Source: CAWIJJ01 sp963836405
GTDB lineage: Bacteria > Acidobacteriota > Terriglobia > Bryobacterales > Bryobacteraceae
Direction: 5' to 3'
Assembly (NCBI GenBank): GCA_963836405.1
Contig: CAWIJL010000009.1
Coordinates: 186,001 to 250,000 of the forward strand
DNA length: 64,000 nucleotides
This document shows positions 17,069 to 25,969 of this stretch, piece by piece. Position numbers and translations under genes: made by a program. The notes below the pieces were generated by a model. It worked only from the letters and a program-made list of their open reading frames with translations. It was not told where the DNA came from and did not search any database. Numbering within the stretch: position 1 is the stretch's first letter; every line of letters begins with the position of its first letter.

Positions 17069-19567
17069 ATGTCCGAACGTCACGCGAAACAGTCACGCCT
17101 CGCCGGAGCGGCGCTGAATTTCGTTCTTGAATTGAAACACGCGGTGCGATCTCTGGCGCGCGCAAGGGGCCTGACTTTGACCGTAATCCTCACGCTGGCG
17201 CTGGGGATTGGTGCCAACGCGGCCATTTTTGAGCTGGTGCGCGGGGTGCTGCTGCGGCCGCTCGCCAATCGGGACGAAGACCGTCTCATCTACATCCGGC
17301 AGAGCGCGCGCGGCCTGGGCGTCGAGAACGCGACGTTCTCCGTGCCCGAAATCGAAGACTTGCGCGCGCGTGTCAAAACTCTGAGCGCGATCGGCGATTT
17401 CTCCACCATCGGGTTCACCATGGTGGGGTTGGGAGAGCCCCGCGAGGTTAGCGCCGGCGTTGTAGGCGGCTCCTATTTCGGTGTCATGGGACTGCACCCG
17501 GTGCTCGGGCGCCTGCTCGATATGCGGGACGACGGGCCGGCGGCTGAAGGCGCGGTGGTGCTGACCTACCGGTTCTGGAGCACCGTGCTCCGGAGCGACG
17601 CCTCGGTGATCGGCAAGACCATCCGGCTGGGTGAGCGGCCCGCTACGATCGTCGGCGTTCTGGAACCGTCGGTGCCGTATCCGGCGGAGACGGAGATTAT
17701 CGCCAATGTCGTGACCAGCCCGCATCACCTGTCGGCGACCATGGTGACCGGGCGGGTGCACCGCATGACCGAGATCTTCGGGCGCCTGGCGCCCGGCGCG
17801 ACTCTCGAGCAGGCGCGCGCCGAGCTGCGTACGATCCACCGGAACATGATGAAGGATCATCCGGAGGCGTATTCGCCGAAGGGCGATGTCCGCATCGACG
17901 CCGTGCGCCTTCGCGACCAGATTACGTCGCGTGCCCGAACCGTGCTGCTGGTGCTGCTGGCCGCCTCGATCCTGGTCTTCGTCATCGCCTGCTCGAACGT
18001 CGCTAACCTGATTCTGGCGCGGACGGTGCGGCGTGAAAACGAGCTGGCGATTCGCGCGGCCCTGGGGGCGGGGACGGGCGCGCTGCGGCGCACGCTACTG
18101 GCTGAAAGCCTGCTGCTCTGCGGCGCCGGCGCAGCCCTGGGCGTCGCCAGCGCGGGCCCCATGCTGTCCATACTGGCGCGCTATGCTTCGCGATTCTCCG
18201 TCCGCGCATTGGACCTCAAGGTGGATGCCAGCATGCTGTGGGTGGCGGCGATCCTGGCCTTGGCGGCCGCGGTGCTGCTGGCCTACGTCCCGCGTCTGCC
18301 CTCGGCCGACAGTTCGAGCGGCTTCGGCATGGGGGGCGGCAGCCTGCGCTTGACGCGGAATACCGGCCGGCGCCAGCGAGTCTTCGCCGTGACGCAGATC
18401 GCCGCATCGTTTGTGCTGCTGGCGGGCGCGGGCGCTCTGCTCAAGACGCTGCTCGCGCTGCAGGCGGCGCCCACCGGTTTCGACACCCGGCAGGTGCTGG
18501 CGATCAACGTTCCGGTGATGTCGTACGGGAAAAAGCCGGAGCAGATCGACGCCTTCTACAGGGAAGTGGTCCGCCGCATCGGCGAACTGCCCGGCGTCAA
18601 CCGGGTTGCCGTGGGGATGGTGGCTCCCTGGCGTGATGCCGGCTCGTTCGGTCCGGGGTTCGAATTTTCGGCGGACGGCCACGTGCGCGCCCCCGGTGAA
18701 GAAGATCCCCGCGGCCGGTTCCGCACCGTATCGCCCGGATTCTTTGCCGCGCTCGGCGTCCCTCTCGTCGCCGGCCGTGATTTCAATGACGCCGACCGCC
18801 GCGGCTCGGAACCCGTGGTCATCGTCAGCCAGAGCCTGGCGCGTCGCATGTTCCCCAACGGGGACGCGGTGGGCCATCAGTTCATGTGGACCGACGCGTT
18901 GATGAAATTCGTCGATATCAGCACCGCGCCGCGGCGCATCATCGGCATTGCCACCGATGTAGACGATGAGAACATCGTGCCCGGTCCGGCCATGACCGTG
19001 TACCAGCCCTTCGCCCAGGAGCAGCTTTGGGGAGGGCGCCTGTTCGTCCACGCCCGCGGCAACCCGTACGCGCTGGTTACGCCGGTGACCCGCATCATTC
19101 ACGACATGTCGGCGGAGCAGGTAGTGGAACGCGCCGCCACGCTCGAGGACATCCGCGCGGAGGTGCTCACGCCGGACCGTTTGAACGCGCTGGTATTTGG
19201 CGGCTTTGCGGCGGTTGCGCTGCTGATCGCGGTGGTGGGGGTGGCGGGTGTGCTGGCCTTCTCGGTCAGCGGACGGACGCGCGAGTTCGGGATCCGGCTG
19301 GCGATCGGATCGCAGCCGCGGCACCTGCTGGTCAAGGTGATTGCGGAGGGCGTGTTCCTGGCGCTCGGGGGAGTGGCGGTGGGCGCCGCGTGCGGATACG
19401 TTCTGGCGCTGGCGGCGGGCAGTTACTTCCTCGACCTGCGGATGCCGGGCGTCATGCCGGTAGCCGCGTCGGCGCTGGTGCTTCTGGCCGCCGCCGTGAT
19501 CGCGTCGGCATTGCCGGCGATGCGTGCCGCCCGGGTCGATGTCATCCAGGCGCTGCGGGCGGACTGA
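17069..19567 (+). CDS. ADOP-family ABC permease
   Basis: 832 residues from ATG 17069, preferred over the in-frame GTG 17030 because AAGGAG lies seven bases upstream. Architecture is that of the duplicated orphan permeases: the N-terminal ELKHAVRSLARARGLTLTV leader and TM1, a MacB-type periplasmic domain, an FtsX core (NELAIRAALGAGTGALRR), then a second periplasmic domain and FtsX core (EFGIRLAIGSQPRHLLVK). No ATPase is fused or adjacent. It is tail-to-tail with another ADOP gene; only 16 bp separate the stops. It may be under ArsR control by read-through. Substrate unknown. Confidence 0.9.
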   Translation: MSERHAKQSRLAGAALNFVLELKHAVRSLARARGLTLTVILTLALGIGANAAIFELVRGVLLRPLANRDEDRLIYIRQSARGLGVENATFSVPEIEDLRARVKTLSAIGDFSTIGFTMVGLGEPREVSAGVVGGSYFGVMGLHPVLGRLLDMRDDGPAAEGAVVLTYRFWSTVLRSDASVIGKTIRLGERPATIVGVLEPSVPYPAETEIIANVVTSPHHLSATMVTGRVHRMTEIFGRLAPGATLEQARAELRTIHRNMMKDHPEAYSPKGDVRIDAVRLRDQITSRARTVLLVLLAASILVFVIACSNVANLILARTVRRENELAIRAALGAGTGALRRTLLAESLLLCGAGAALGVASAGPMLSILARYASRFSVRALDLKVDASMLWVAAILALAAAVLLAYVPRLPSADSSSGFGMGGGSLRLTRNTGRRQRVFAVTQIAASFVLLAGAGALLKTLLALQAAPTGFDTRQVLAINVPVMSYGKKPEQIDAFYREVVRRIGELPGVNRVAVGMVAPWRDAGSFGPGFEFSADGHVRAPGEEDPRGRFRTVSPGFFAALGVPLVAGRDFNDADRRGSEPVVIVSQSLARRMFPNGDAVGHQFMWTDALMKFVDISTAPRRIIGIATDVDDENIVPGPAMTVYQPFAQEQLWGGRLFVHARGNPYALVTPVTRIIHDMSAEQVVERAATLEDIRAEVLTPDRLNALVFGGFAAVALLIAVVGVAGVLAFSVSGRTREFGIRLAIGSQPRHLLVKVIAEGVFLALGGVAVGAACGYVLALAAGSYFLDLRMPGVMPVAASALVLLAAAVIASALPAMRAARVDVIQALRAD

Positions 19568-19583
19568 GGGTAACCACTATGCT

Positions 19584-22079
19584 TCATTCGTAGCGAAGCG
19601 CGTCCAGCGGGTTGACTCGCGAAGCTTTTCGCGCCGGCAGAAATCCGGCCAGGGCGGCGGTGAGCGCCAGCGCGAGCACTGCGCCTCCGATGACCACTGC
19701 GTCCCGGGACTCGACGCCGAACAACTGGCTCTCGGCCATTTTGGCGAGCGCCATGGCAGCGGGAACGCCGAGCAGCAGCCCGATGCCCAGGATCCAGGCC
19801 AGCTCGCGCATGATCATGGCGCGAATCCGGCCCGGCGCGGCACCGAGCGCCATGCGGATGCCGATTTCCCGCAAGCGGCGCGTGACGCTGTGCGCCATCA
19901 CGCCGTACAGCCCGAGCATCGCCAGCAGCGTGGCCAGAATGGCGAAGGTCGCGGCCAGGCGGAGCACCAGGCGGTCGCTTTGAATGTTGCTCTTCACCTG
20001 GTCGTCGAGGGTGCGGAACTGCTCGAGCGGCAGGTCGCGGTCGAGAGAGGCCATCACTTTCCGCACCTGGTCGAACATGCGCTCGGCGGGAACGGCGGTG
20101 CGCACGTAGAACGAGAGCGAGTCCACCTTGTCGTCCTGGCGCCACGGCATGTAATACAGCTTCGGCGTCTCCTCTTTGACGCTGGAGTAATGACTGTCTT
20201 TGACGACGCCCACGATTTCGGTATCGAATGCCTTGGAGCCTCCCGCCGAAAAATGGACGCCGATCGCGTTCCGGTCGTCCAGGAAGGCCTTCACGAAGGT
20301 CTGGTTGACCACGGCAACTTTGGGGCCGGCCAGGTTGTCGGCTTCCGTGAATTCGCGTCCCGCGATCAGCGGCACACCCATCTTGCCGAGGAAGCCGGGT
20401 CCCACCTCGTTGTAGTGCGAGTTGGAATCTTTGGCATCCGGCGGCGTGCCTTCGATGCGGACGTTGTTGCCCCAGGTGCTGTTCCCGATCAGCGGCACCA
20501 TGGACGTCGCCACGTGGCTCACTCCGGGAATTGCCGCCAGTTCGGCCTCCACGCGCTCGAACAAGGCGCGGCTCCGCTGCGCCGTGTACCCGTTGAGCGA
20601 AGGCGAGATAGAGAATCCGATCACGTTTTCGGTGTTCATCCCAAGGTCCACATGCATCAGGTTCACCAGGCTCTTCAGGAAGAGGCCGGTGGGAATCAGC
20701 AGCACGGCGGCGATCGTCACCTGCGCGCACACCAGGGCTTTGCGCACGCGGGCGGCGCCGTGCGTGCCGGAGCTTTGCCCGGATTCGTCCTTGAGCGTGA
20801 CGGCGAGCGAGGAGCGCGCCGCGTCGAGCGCCGGATACAAGCCAAAAAACAGGCCCGTGAGCAGCGACAGCCCGCCCGCGAAGAGCATCAGGGTGCCGTT
20901 GAGGTCGCCGGTCAGGTAGTGGATGGGCCCGTCGTCAGCCATCTGCGCCAGCAGAAGCCGCAGGGTAGCGGCGCCGAACAGCAGGCCCGTGAGTCCTCCC
21001 GCCACCGCCAGCAGCATGGCCTCGGTCAGCATCTGTCCCATTAATTCGCCCTTCCCCGCCCCCATGGCCGCGCGGATAGCGAGTTCACGGCGCCGCTGCG
21101 CCGAACGGGCCAGCAGCAGGTTGGCGGCGTTGGCCATGGCGATCAGCAGCACCAGCGCCGTCGAAATCATCAGGATGGTGAGCGGGATTTTGGCATTCTT
21201 GCGGAAGGAACTGTTGCCGTGGCTGCCTTCTTCGAGCGAGAGTTTGGATGCGCGGAACCGCTCCGCCTGTTTGGCGTCGCGCCCGTGCTCGGTGCTGGCC
21301 TGCTCCTCGACCAGCGTCCGGTACGGAGCGTTGAGCGCCGCCGCGGCCTGCTCGATCCGCACGCCCGGTTTGAGGCGGCCGAAAACGTAGATCCAGTAAT
21401 CGTCCCAGTGGTCCGTGCCGTTCCAATTAGGTGTGAGCGAGGGTTTCAGGCTAAGGGGCACGTAGACGTCCGGCTCGGGGCCCATGGTGGTGCCGTGAAA
21501 CGCCTTCGGCATGATGCCGACGATGGTGAAGGGGTGACTGTTGATGCGGATCACCTGGTTGAGGACGTCGCCTCGGCCCCCGAGCTTGTCGGTCCAGTAG
21601 CCGTAGCCCAGAACCGCGACCGGGTTCCCTGCCCCGTGCCGGTCGTCGTCGGGATCAATGGTCCGGCCCATCAGGGGCTTCGCCTGGAGCGCCGGAAAAT
21701 AGCTGCCGGAAACCACCAGCACCCTGCCGCTCACGATCTGGTTGCCCGCCGCGATGTTGGCGCCGACGTTGCGAAAGCCCGCCAGGTATGTCAACCCCTG
21801 CGGCTGCTTTTCGAGTCCGCGGAACGTCCGGTAGCTGAAGACGTAATCCAGGCCGCCGGAGCGGCTGGTGGAGGTGCGACCGCTCTTGAATTCGCCGGGA
21901 GATTTGACCAGCACCAGTTGTTCCGGCGCGGGCACCGGCAGTGATGCCAGGATGATCTGGTGCAGCAGGGAGAAAATCGCGGTGTTCGCGCCGATGCCGA
22001 GACCGAGTGACAGGGTCACGACGATTGCGAGGAGCGGTGATTTCCCAAGACTTCGCAAGGCGTACCGGAGGCGTGCCAT
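19584..22079 (-). CDS. ADOP-family ABC permease
   Basis: 831 residues from ATG 22079 (MARLRYALRSLGKSPLLA), the point where homology-type sequence begins; the longer open frame upstream lacks a plausible leader. Same two-half architecture: TM1, periplasmic domain, FtsX core (ELAIRAAMGAGKGELM), second periplasmic domain and FtsX core (REIGIRMALGAAPGRIRAM), ending RKASRVNPLDALRYE. It diverges enough from the two other ADOPs in the window (no long stretches of shared residues) that recent tandem duplication is unlikely. The TauE/SafE gene ends 41 bp upstream on the same strand, so the two may be co-transcribed. Confidence 0.9.
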   Translation of the reverse strand: MARLRYALRSLGKSPLLAIVVTLSLGLGIGANTAIFSLLHQIILASLPVPAPEQLVLVKSPGEFKSGRTSTSRSGGLDYVFSYRTFRGLEKQPQGLTYLAGFRNVGANIAAGNQIVSGRVLVVSGSYFPALQAKPLMGRTIDPDDDRHGAGNPVAVLGYGYWTDKLGGRGDVLNQVIRINSHPFTIVGIMPKAFHGTTMGPEPDVYVPLSLKPSLTPNWNGTDHWDDYWIYVFGRLKPGVRIEQAAAALNAPYRTLVEEQASTEHGRDAKQAERFRASKLSLEEGSHGNSSFRKNAKIPLTILMISTALVLLIAMANAANLLLARSAQRRRELAIRAAMGAGKGELMGQMLTEAMLLAVAGGLTGLLFGAATLRLLLAQMADDGPIHYLTGDLNGTLMLFAGGLSLLTGLFFGLYPALDAARSSLAVTLKDESGQSSGTHGAARVRKALVCAQVTIAAVLLIPTGLFLKSLVNLMHVDLGMNTENVIGFSISPSLNGYTAQRSRALFERVEAELAAIPGVSHVATSMVPLIGNSTWGNNVRIEGTPPDAKDSNSHYNEVGPGFLGKMGVPLIAGREFTEADNLAGPKVAVVNQTFVKAFLDDRNAIGVHFSAGGSKAFDTEIVGVVKDSHYSSVKEETPKLYYMPWRQDDKVDSLSFYVRTAVPAERMFDQVRKVMASLDRDLPLEQFRTLDDQVKSNIQSDRLVLRLAATFAILATLLAMLGLYGVMAHSVTRRLREIGIRMALGAAPGRIRAMIMRELAWILGIGLLLGVPAAMALAKMAESQLFGVESRDAVVIGGAVLALALTAALAGFLPARKASRVNPLDALRYE

Positions 22080-22120
22080 ACCAGGCAGACGAACCAGGAC
22101 CGGCAATCGTTCGGAATTTC

Positions 22121-22897
22121 TCAGTTCTTGATGAACAGGGAAATCGCCATCCCGAGCCCGATCGCGATCACTACCCAGCGCACCGCGCGGCGTCCCATCC
22201 GTCTTGCCAGCCCGGCGCCGCCGTAACCGCCCGAAATCGCGCCGATGGCCATCACCAGCACGTACGGCCAATAGACCATCCCTGCCCACACGAAGTAGAG
22301 GGCGGCGATGCCGTTTATGCTGCCGCCGAAGATGGATTTAAGGCCGTTCATCTCATGGATATCTTTAAGCCCCAGGATGGCCAGCGCCGCCAGCATCAGG
22401 ATGCCGATGCCGGCGCCGAAATAGCCGCCGTAGATGGCGACGCCCAATTGAAACAGCAGGGCTCCGACGATCCACCGGACGGTGCGGTGGCGAGCCGTGT
22501 CGGCGGTCTTGAGCAGCCGCTGCACCGTCTCCTGAGCCATGAACAGCAGGGTGGCGAACAGGATCAGGAACGGGACCATGCGGTCGAAGGTCGGGGCGGG
22601 CGTCCAGCGCAGCAGCAGGGCGCCCAAAAGTCCACCGATCAGGCTGGGCGCGATTAACACGCGGAAGCGCGGTTCGGCGCCGGAAACTTCCTTGCGGTAG
22701 CCCCACACGCTGCCGATGGTGCCCGGCCAGATGGCCACCGTGCTGGTGGCGTTGGCTGTGACCGAATCGAGGCCCAGCCAGATCAATGTGGGGAAACTGA
22801 CCAGCGTGCCGCCGCCTGCAACCGAGTTGATCGCGCCCGCCAGAAACGCCGACGCAAAGGCCGCGGAGGCGTGCCAAATGTCTAATGTAGTGTTCAA
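22121..22897 (-). CDS. TauE/SafE family membrane transporter
   Basis: 258-residue inner-membrane protein of the sulfite/anion exporter family (TSUP). GAINSVAGGGTLVSFPTL near the N-terminus and the second half-motif GGYFGAGIGILML are the family's inverted-repeat glycine motifs; seven to eight hydrophobic helices fill the rest. TTG 22897 is chosen because the family motif begins about 15 residues later and no ATG or GTG is available in frame nearby. TSUP members move sulfite, sulfonates or other small organic anions; substrate unresolved. Transcribed divergently from the Tes-like radical SAM gene with a 117-bp shared control region. Confidence 0.85.
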   Translation of the reverse strand: MNTTLDIWHASAAFASAFLAGAINSVAGGGTLVSFPTLIWLGLDSVTANATSTVAIWPGTIGSVWGYRKEVSGAEPRFRVLIAPSLIGGLLGALLLRWTPAPTFDRMVPFLILFATLLFMAQETVQRLLKTADTARHRTVRWIVGALLFQLGVAIYGGYFGAGIGILMLAALAILGLKDIHEMNGLKSIFGGSINGIAALYFVWAGMVYWPYVLVMAIGAISGGYGGAGLARRMGRRAVRWVVIAIGLGMAISLFIKN

Positions 22898-23014
22898 GTT
22901 GCAGGATATCGCGATTCCGTTCGAACCCGCTATACTTCCGTCCGACCCCGCGATTTCGCACTTCAGCATCCGATTCTGGCAGCCGGGCGCTTTCCGACCG
23001 TACAATGACCAATC

Positions 23015-24655
23015 ATGGCGCAATTTCAGGTAATACAACCCGAAACTACCTATACGGGCTCTCCCATCCAGCCGGTGGCGAAGGGTTTGCCGAAACGAAC
23101 CCAATCGCTGTGCCCGGATTGCTCGGAACTGATTGATGCCACGATACGGGAAGACGGCGGAAAGGTCGTGATGGAGAAGCACTGCTCCAAGCACGGCGAC
23201 TTTCGCGACATCATCTACTCCGACGCCAAACTGTACCTGAAAATGGAAGAGTGGCAGTTCGGCGACAACCGGGGGCTCGAGAACCCGGTGGTCACCAACG
23301 CCACCCGCTGTCCGGACGATTGCGGCCTGTGCAACCTGCACACCAGCCACACCGGCCTTGCCAACCTGGACCTCACCAACCGCTGCAATCTCACCTGCCC
23401 CGTCTGCTTCGCCAACGCGAATGCCGCCGGTTACCTTTACGAGCCCGATTTCGAAACCGTCCGCAAAATGCTCCAGGCGCTGCGCGACGAGAAGCCGGTA
23501 GCCGGGCGGATCGTGCAGTTTTCGGGCGGCGAGCCGACGATTTATCCGCGGTTTTTGGATGCCCTGCGGCTGGCCAAGGAGATGGGCTTCTCCCATACCC
23601 AGGTGGCCACCAACGGCATCAAGTTCACCAACCTCGAATTCGCCGAGCAGTGCAAGGAAGCCGGCCTGCACACGCTCTACCTGCAATTCGACGGCGTTTG
23701 CGACGACATTTACCGGCGCACGCGCGGCGAAGCGTTGTGGGAAAAGAAGCTGCAATGCATCGAGAACGTGAAGAAAGCCGGACTGAAGATCGTGTTCGTG
23801 CCCACGATCGTCAAGGGGCTGAACGACCACGAGATCGGCGACATCGTGCGGCTGGCGCTCGAATACATCGAGTGCACCAGCGGCATCAGCTTCCAGCCGG
23901 TGGCTTTCACCGGACGCATCGCGCGGCATGAGCTCGAAGCCAAGCGGTTCACGCTCTCCGATTTCGCGCACGCCATCCACCAGCAGACCGGCATTGCCGA
24001 CCCCTACCAGGACTGGTTCCCGCTCTCATGCGTGACCCCGTTCTCCAAGCTGATCAGCGCGCTGCGGGGCGAGGAGACCACCACCCTCAGTTGCCATCCG
24101 CACTGCTCGCTCGGCACCTACCTGTTCGTGGACCAGAACCGCAAAGCCGTGCCGGTGACCCAGTTCGTGGATGTGGGTCCGATGCTGCAAGCCATGGACG
24201 AGCTATCGCGCAAAGCCGGCAAGCGGCGCTTCCAGTTCTTCACCAAGTTCGAGGCTTGGAACAGCCTGCGCAAGTTCTTCCACGAGGACAAGTCGCCCGA
24301 GGGCCTCACGTTTACCAAGTTCCTGCAAACCTTGCAGGGCATGACAGACAAGAAATACGGCCGCGGCGATCTCGAGAGTTCGGGCTTCACCTACCGCACG
24401 CTCATGCTGGCCGGCATGCACTTCATGGATTCGTACAACTACGACGTGGAGCGTGTGAAGCGGTGCGTGATCCACTACGCGGCCCCGAACGGCCGTATCT
24501 ACCCGTTCTGCGCCTACAATTCCGGCCCGGTCTTCCGCGAACGGATCGAGAAAGAGTTTTCGATCCCGTTCGAAGAGCAGGAAGAGTTCCGGCGCCTGAC
24601 CGTGGCGAAGAAGGGCTGCGGAAGCTGCGTCAACGAGCCCGAACTGGTGGGGTAG
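23015..24655 (+). CDS. radical SAM enzyme related to tetraether / membrane-spanning lipid synthases
   Basis: 546 residues. CPDC (33-36) with CSKHG (57-61) forms a rubredoxin-like metal site, CPDDCGLC (C99, C103, C106) a second cluster motif, and CNLTCPVC (C124, C128, C131) the radical SAM motif, followed by the GGEPT loop. C-terminal cysteines (IYPFCAY; KGCGSC) could ligate another cluster. This layout matches the COG1964 family that includes the archaeal tetraether synthase Tes (MJ0619), which couples lipid tails through C-C bonds; bacterial relatives have been linked to membrane-spanning lipids. Some COG1964 members have other substrates. Predicted soluble or peripheral. ATG 23015; the convergent DUF1015 gene ends 5 bp away. 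Confidence 0.75.
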   Translation: MAQFQVIQPETTYTGSPIQPVAKGLPKRTQSLCPDCSELIDATIREDGGKVVMEKHCSKHGDFRDIIYSDAKLYLKMEEWQFGDNRGLENPVVTNATRCPDDCGLCNLHTSHTGLANLDLTNRCNLTCPVCFANANAAGYLYEPDFETVRKMLQALRDEKPVAGRIVQFSGGEPTIYPRFLDALRLAKEMGFSHTQVATNGIKFTNLEFAEQCKEAGLHTLYLQFDGVCDDIYRRTRGEALWEKKLQCIENVKKAGLKIVFVPTIVKGLNDHEIGDIVRLALEYIECTSGISFQPVAFTGRIARHELEAKRFTLSDFAHAIHQQTGIADPYQDWFPLSCVTPFSKLISALRGEETTTLSCHPHCSLGTYLFVDQNRKAVPVTQFVDVGPMLQAMDELSRKAGKRRFQFFTKFEAWNSLRKFFHEDKSPEGLTFTKFLQTLQGMTDKKYGRGDLESSGFTYRTLMLAGMHFMDSYNYDVERVKRCVIHYAAPNGRIYPFCAYNSGPVFRERIEKEFSIPFEEQEEFRRLTVAKKGCGSCVNEPELVG

Positions 24656-24666
24656 AGCCCCTACCC
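24650..24666. terminator. inverted repeat spanning both convergent stop codons
   Basis: GGGTAG (24650-24655), a five-base loop and CTACCC (24661-24666). Each arm contains the TAG stop codon of one of the two convergent genes. No T-tract follows, so it is at best a weak bidirectional terminator. Confidence 0.35.
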
Positions 24667-25893
24667 TACCGGATAGATCGTCAGGCCCGTTAGAAGCTTC
24701 GGATAGAAGTCGGTAGACTTCTGCGGCATCACGCCTCCCGCGAAGGAAGTTTCCGCCACCTGTTCGACGGAAGTGGGCTTGAGCAGGAAAGCGATCTGCG
24801 CGGCGCCCTTGCGCGCCTCTTCCACCGCGGCATCGAGGCCCCGGATATAGCGCAGATTGGTTTCGTGCTTCACCGCGTCTTCTCCGATTCCCAGCACTTT
24901 CGCCAGAAGCTGTTCGTGAAGCACGCGCACGTCCAGCTCGTTGCGGGCGTCGCGCTCTTCCAGGCGGTACAGGCGGTCGCCGATGGCGGCGCCGATGATG
25001 GAACGGCCCTCGCCTTCGTCCCAGGAGCGCTTGAGCTGATCGAGCGAGTCGAGCTTCTCCACCTGAAAATCGTCCGCGCAGGCGCGCAGAAATTCGTCGG
25101 GGAACCCGTCGGTTGGGATGCCGTTCACGAGCCGGTGCGTCGCCAGAATCTTCAGGCCGGGGGAGTGCATGTTGACGAAGGTCATCATGACGCGGTCGGT
25201 GCCGGGCAGGTCCGGATTCTCGCGGCGGAACGCGAGCGCGGTTTCGTAGCGGTGATGCCCGTCGGCGATGAGGAGCTTCTTGTCTGCCATGAGCTGCTGC
25301 ACGCGCGCGGCGCCGGTGATCTTCCAGACGCGGTGAACGGCGCCGTACTCGTCGGTTACTTCGGCGATGGGGGGCTGAAGGGCCGCTTCGTCGAGCAGGG
25401 CGTCAATGCTGCCCTCCGGGTCCGGATAGAGCATGAAGAGCTGGCCGAAGTGGGCGTGGGTGTGGCGCAGCAGCTCCAGGCGGTCTTTCTTCGGGCCGGC
25501 GAGCGTCCGCTCGTGCGGGTAGACCACGCCCGCGGAATACTCCTCCACCGGGCCGAGCGCGATGAAGCCTTTCCGCACCAGGCGTTCGCCCGTATCGGGT
25601 ACGGTAAATTCCTGGAAGTAGGGGAAGATGCCGGGTTCGGAGTCGCGCGCCAGAATGCCCTTGGAAGTCCATTCCTTGAGCCACGCCGCGGCGCGGGTGT
25701 ACGGGTTGTCGGTTTCCGAATCCGACGGGCGCCGCTCGCCGAGGATGATCCGCACCAGATTGTAGGGACTCGAGGAAAGATAGCGGCTCTGCATCGCCGG
25801 GGATATCTTGTCGTAAGGCTGCGTCACCAGGCTCCCCAGCGGTCCGGCCTGATCGGTGTAGCGCAGTGGTTGGAAAGGGTAGATTTGGGCCAA
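24661..25893 (-). CDS. DUF1015 family protein
   Basis: 410-residue soluble protein. The N-terminal IYPFQPLRYT, the VVYPHERTLAGPKKDRLELL block and DGHHRYETALAFRREN are diagnostic of DUF1015, a widespread family of unknown activity; its conserved HHRYE suggests a catalytic or metal-binding site. The start is TTG 25893, chosen because family proteins begin right at this position; no Shine-Dalgarno sequence is clear. It lies downstream of a strong terminator that ends the TolC-like gene, so it has its own promoter in the ~75 bp between. Confidence 0.85.
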   Translation of the reverse strand: MAQIYPFQPLRYTDQAGPLGSLVTQPYDKISPAMQSRYLSSSPYNLVRIILGERRPSDSETDNPYTRAAAWLKEWTSKGILARDSEPGIFPYFQEFTVPDTGERLVRKGFIALGPVEEYSAGVVYPHERTLAGPKKDRLELLRHTHAHFGQLFMLYPDPEGSIDALLDEAALQPPIAEVTDEYGAVHRVWKITGAARVQQLMADKKLLIADGHHRYETALAFRRENPDLPGTDRVMMTFVNMHSPGLKILATHRLVNGIPTDGFPDEFLRACADDFQVEKLDSLDQLKRSWDEGEGRSIIGAAIGDRLYRLEERDARNELDVRVLHEQLLAKVLGIGEDAVKHETNLRYIRGLDAAVEEARKGAAQIAFLLKPTSVEQVAETSFAGGVMPQKSTDFYPKLLTGLTIYPVG

Positions 25894-25910
25894 GTTTCAG
25901 GATACCAGCG

Positions 25911-25946
25911 AAAAAAAGGGGCCAGAGCGTTGCGCGCCCTGACCCC
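25911..25946 (-). terminator. Rho-independent terminator of the TolC-like gene
   Basis: On the minus strand GGGGTCAG (25946-25939), a loop, CTGGCCCC (25925-25918) and seven T. One G-T wobble in an eight-base stem. It lies 24 bp after the stop of the TolC-like gene. Confidence 0.88.
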
Positions 25947-25969
25947 GTCTGTTCGAGTCCGGATTGTGT

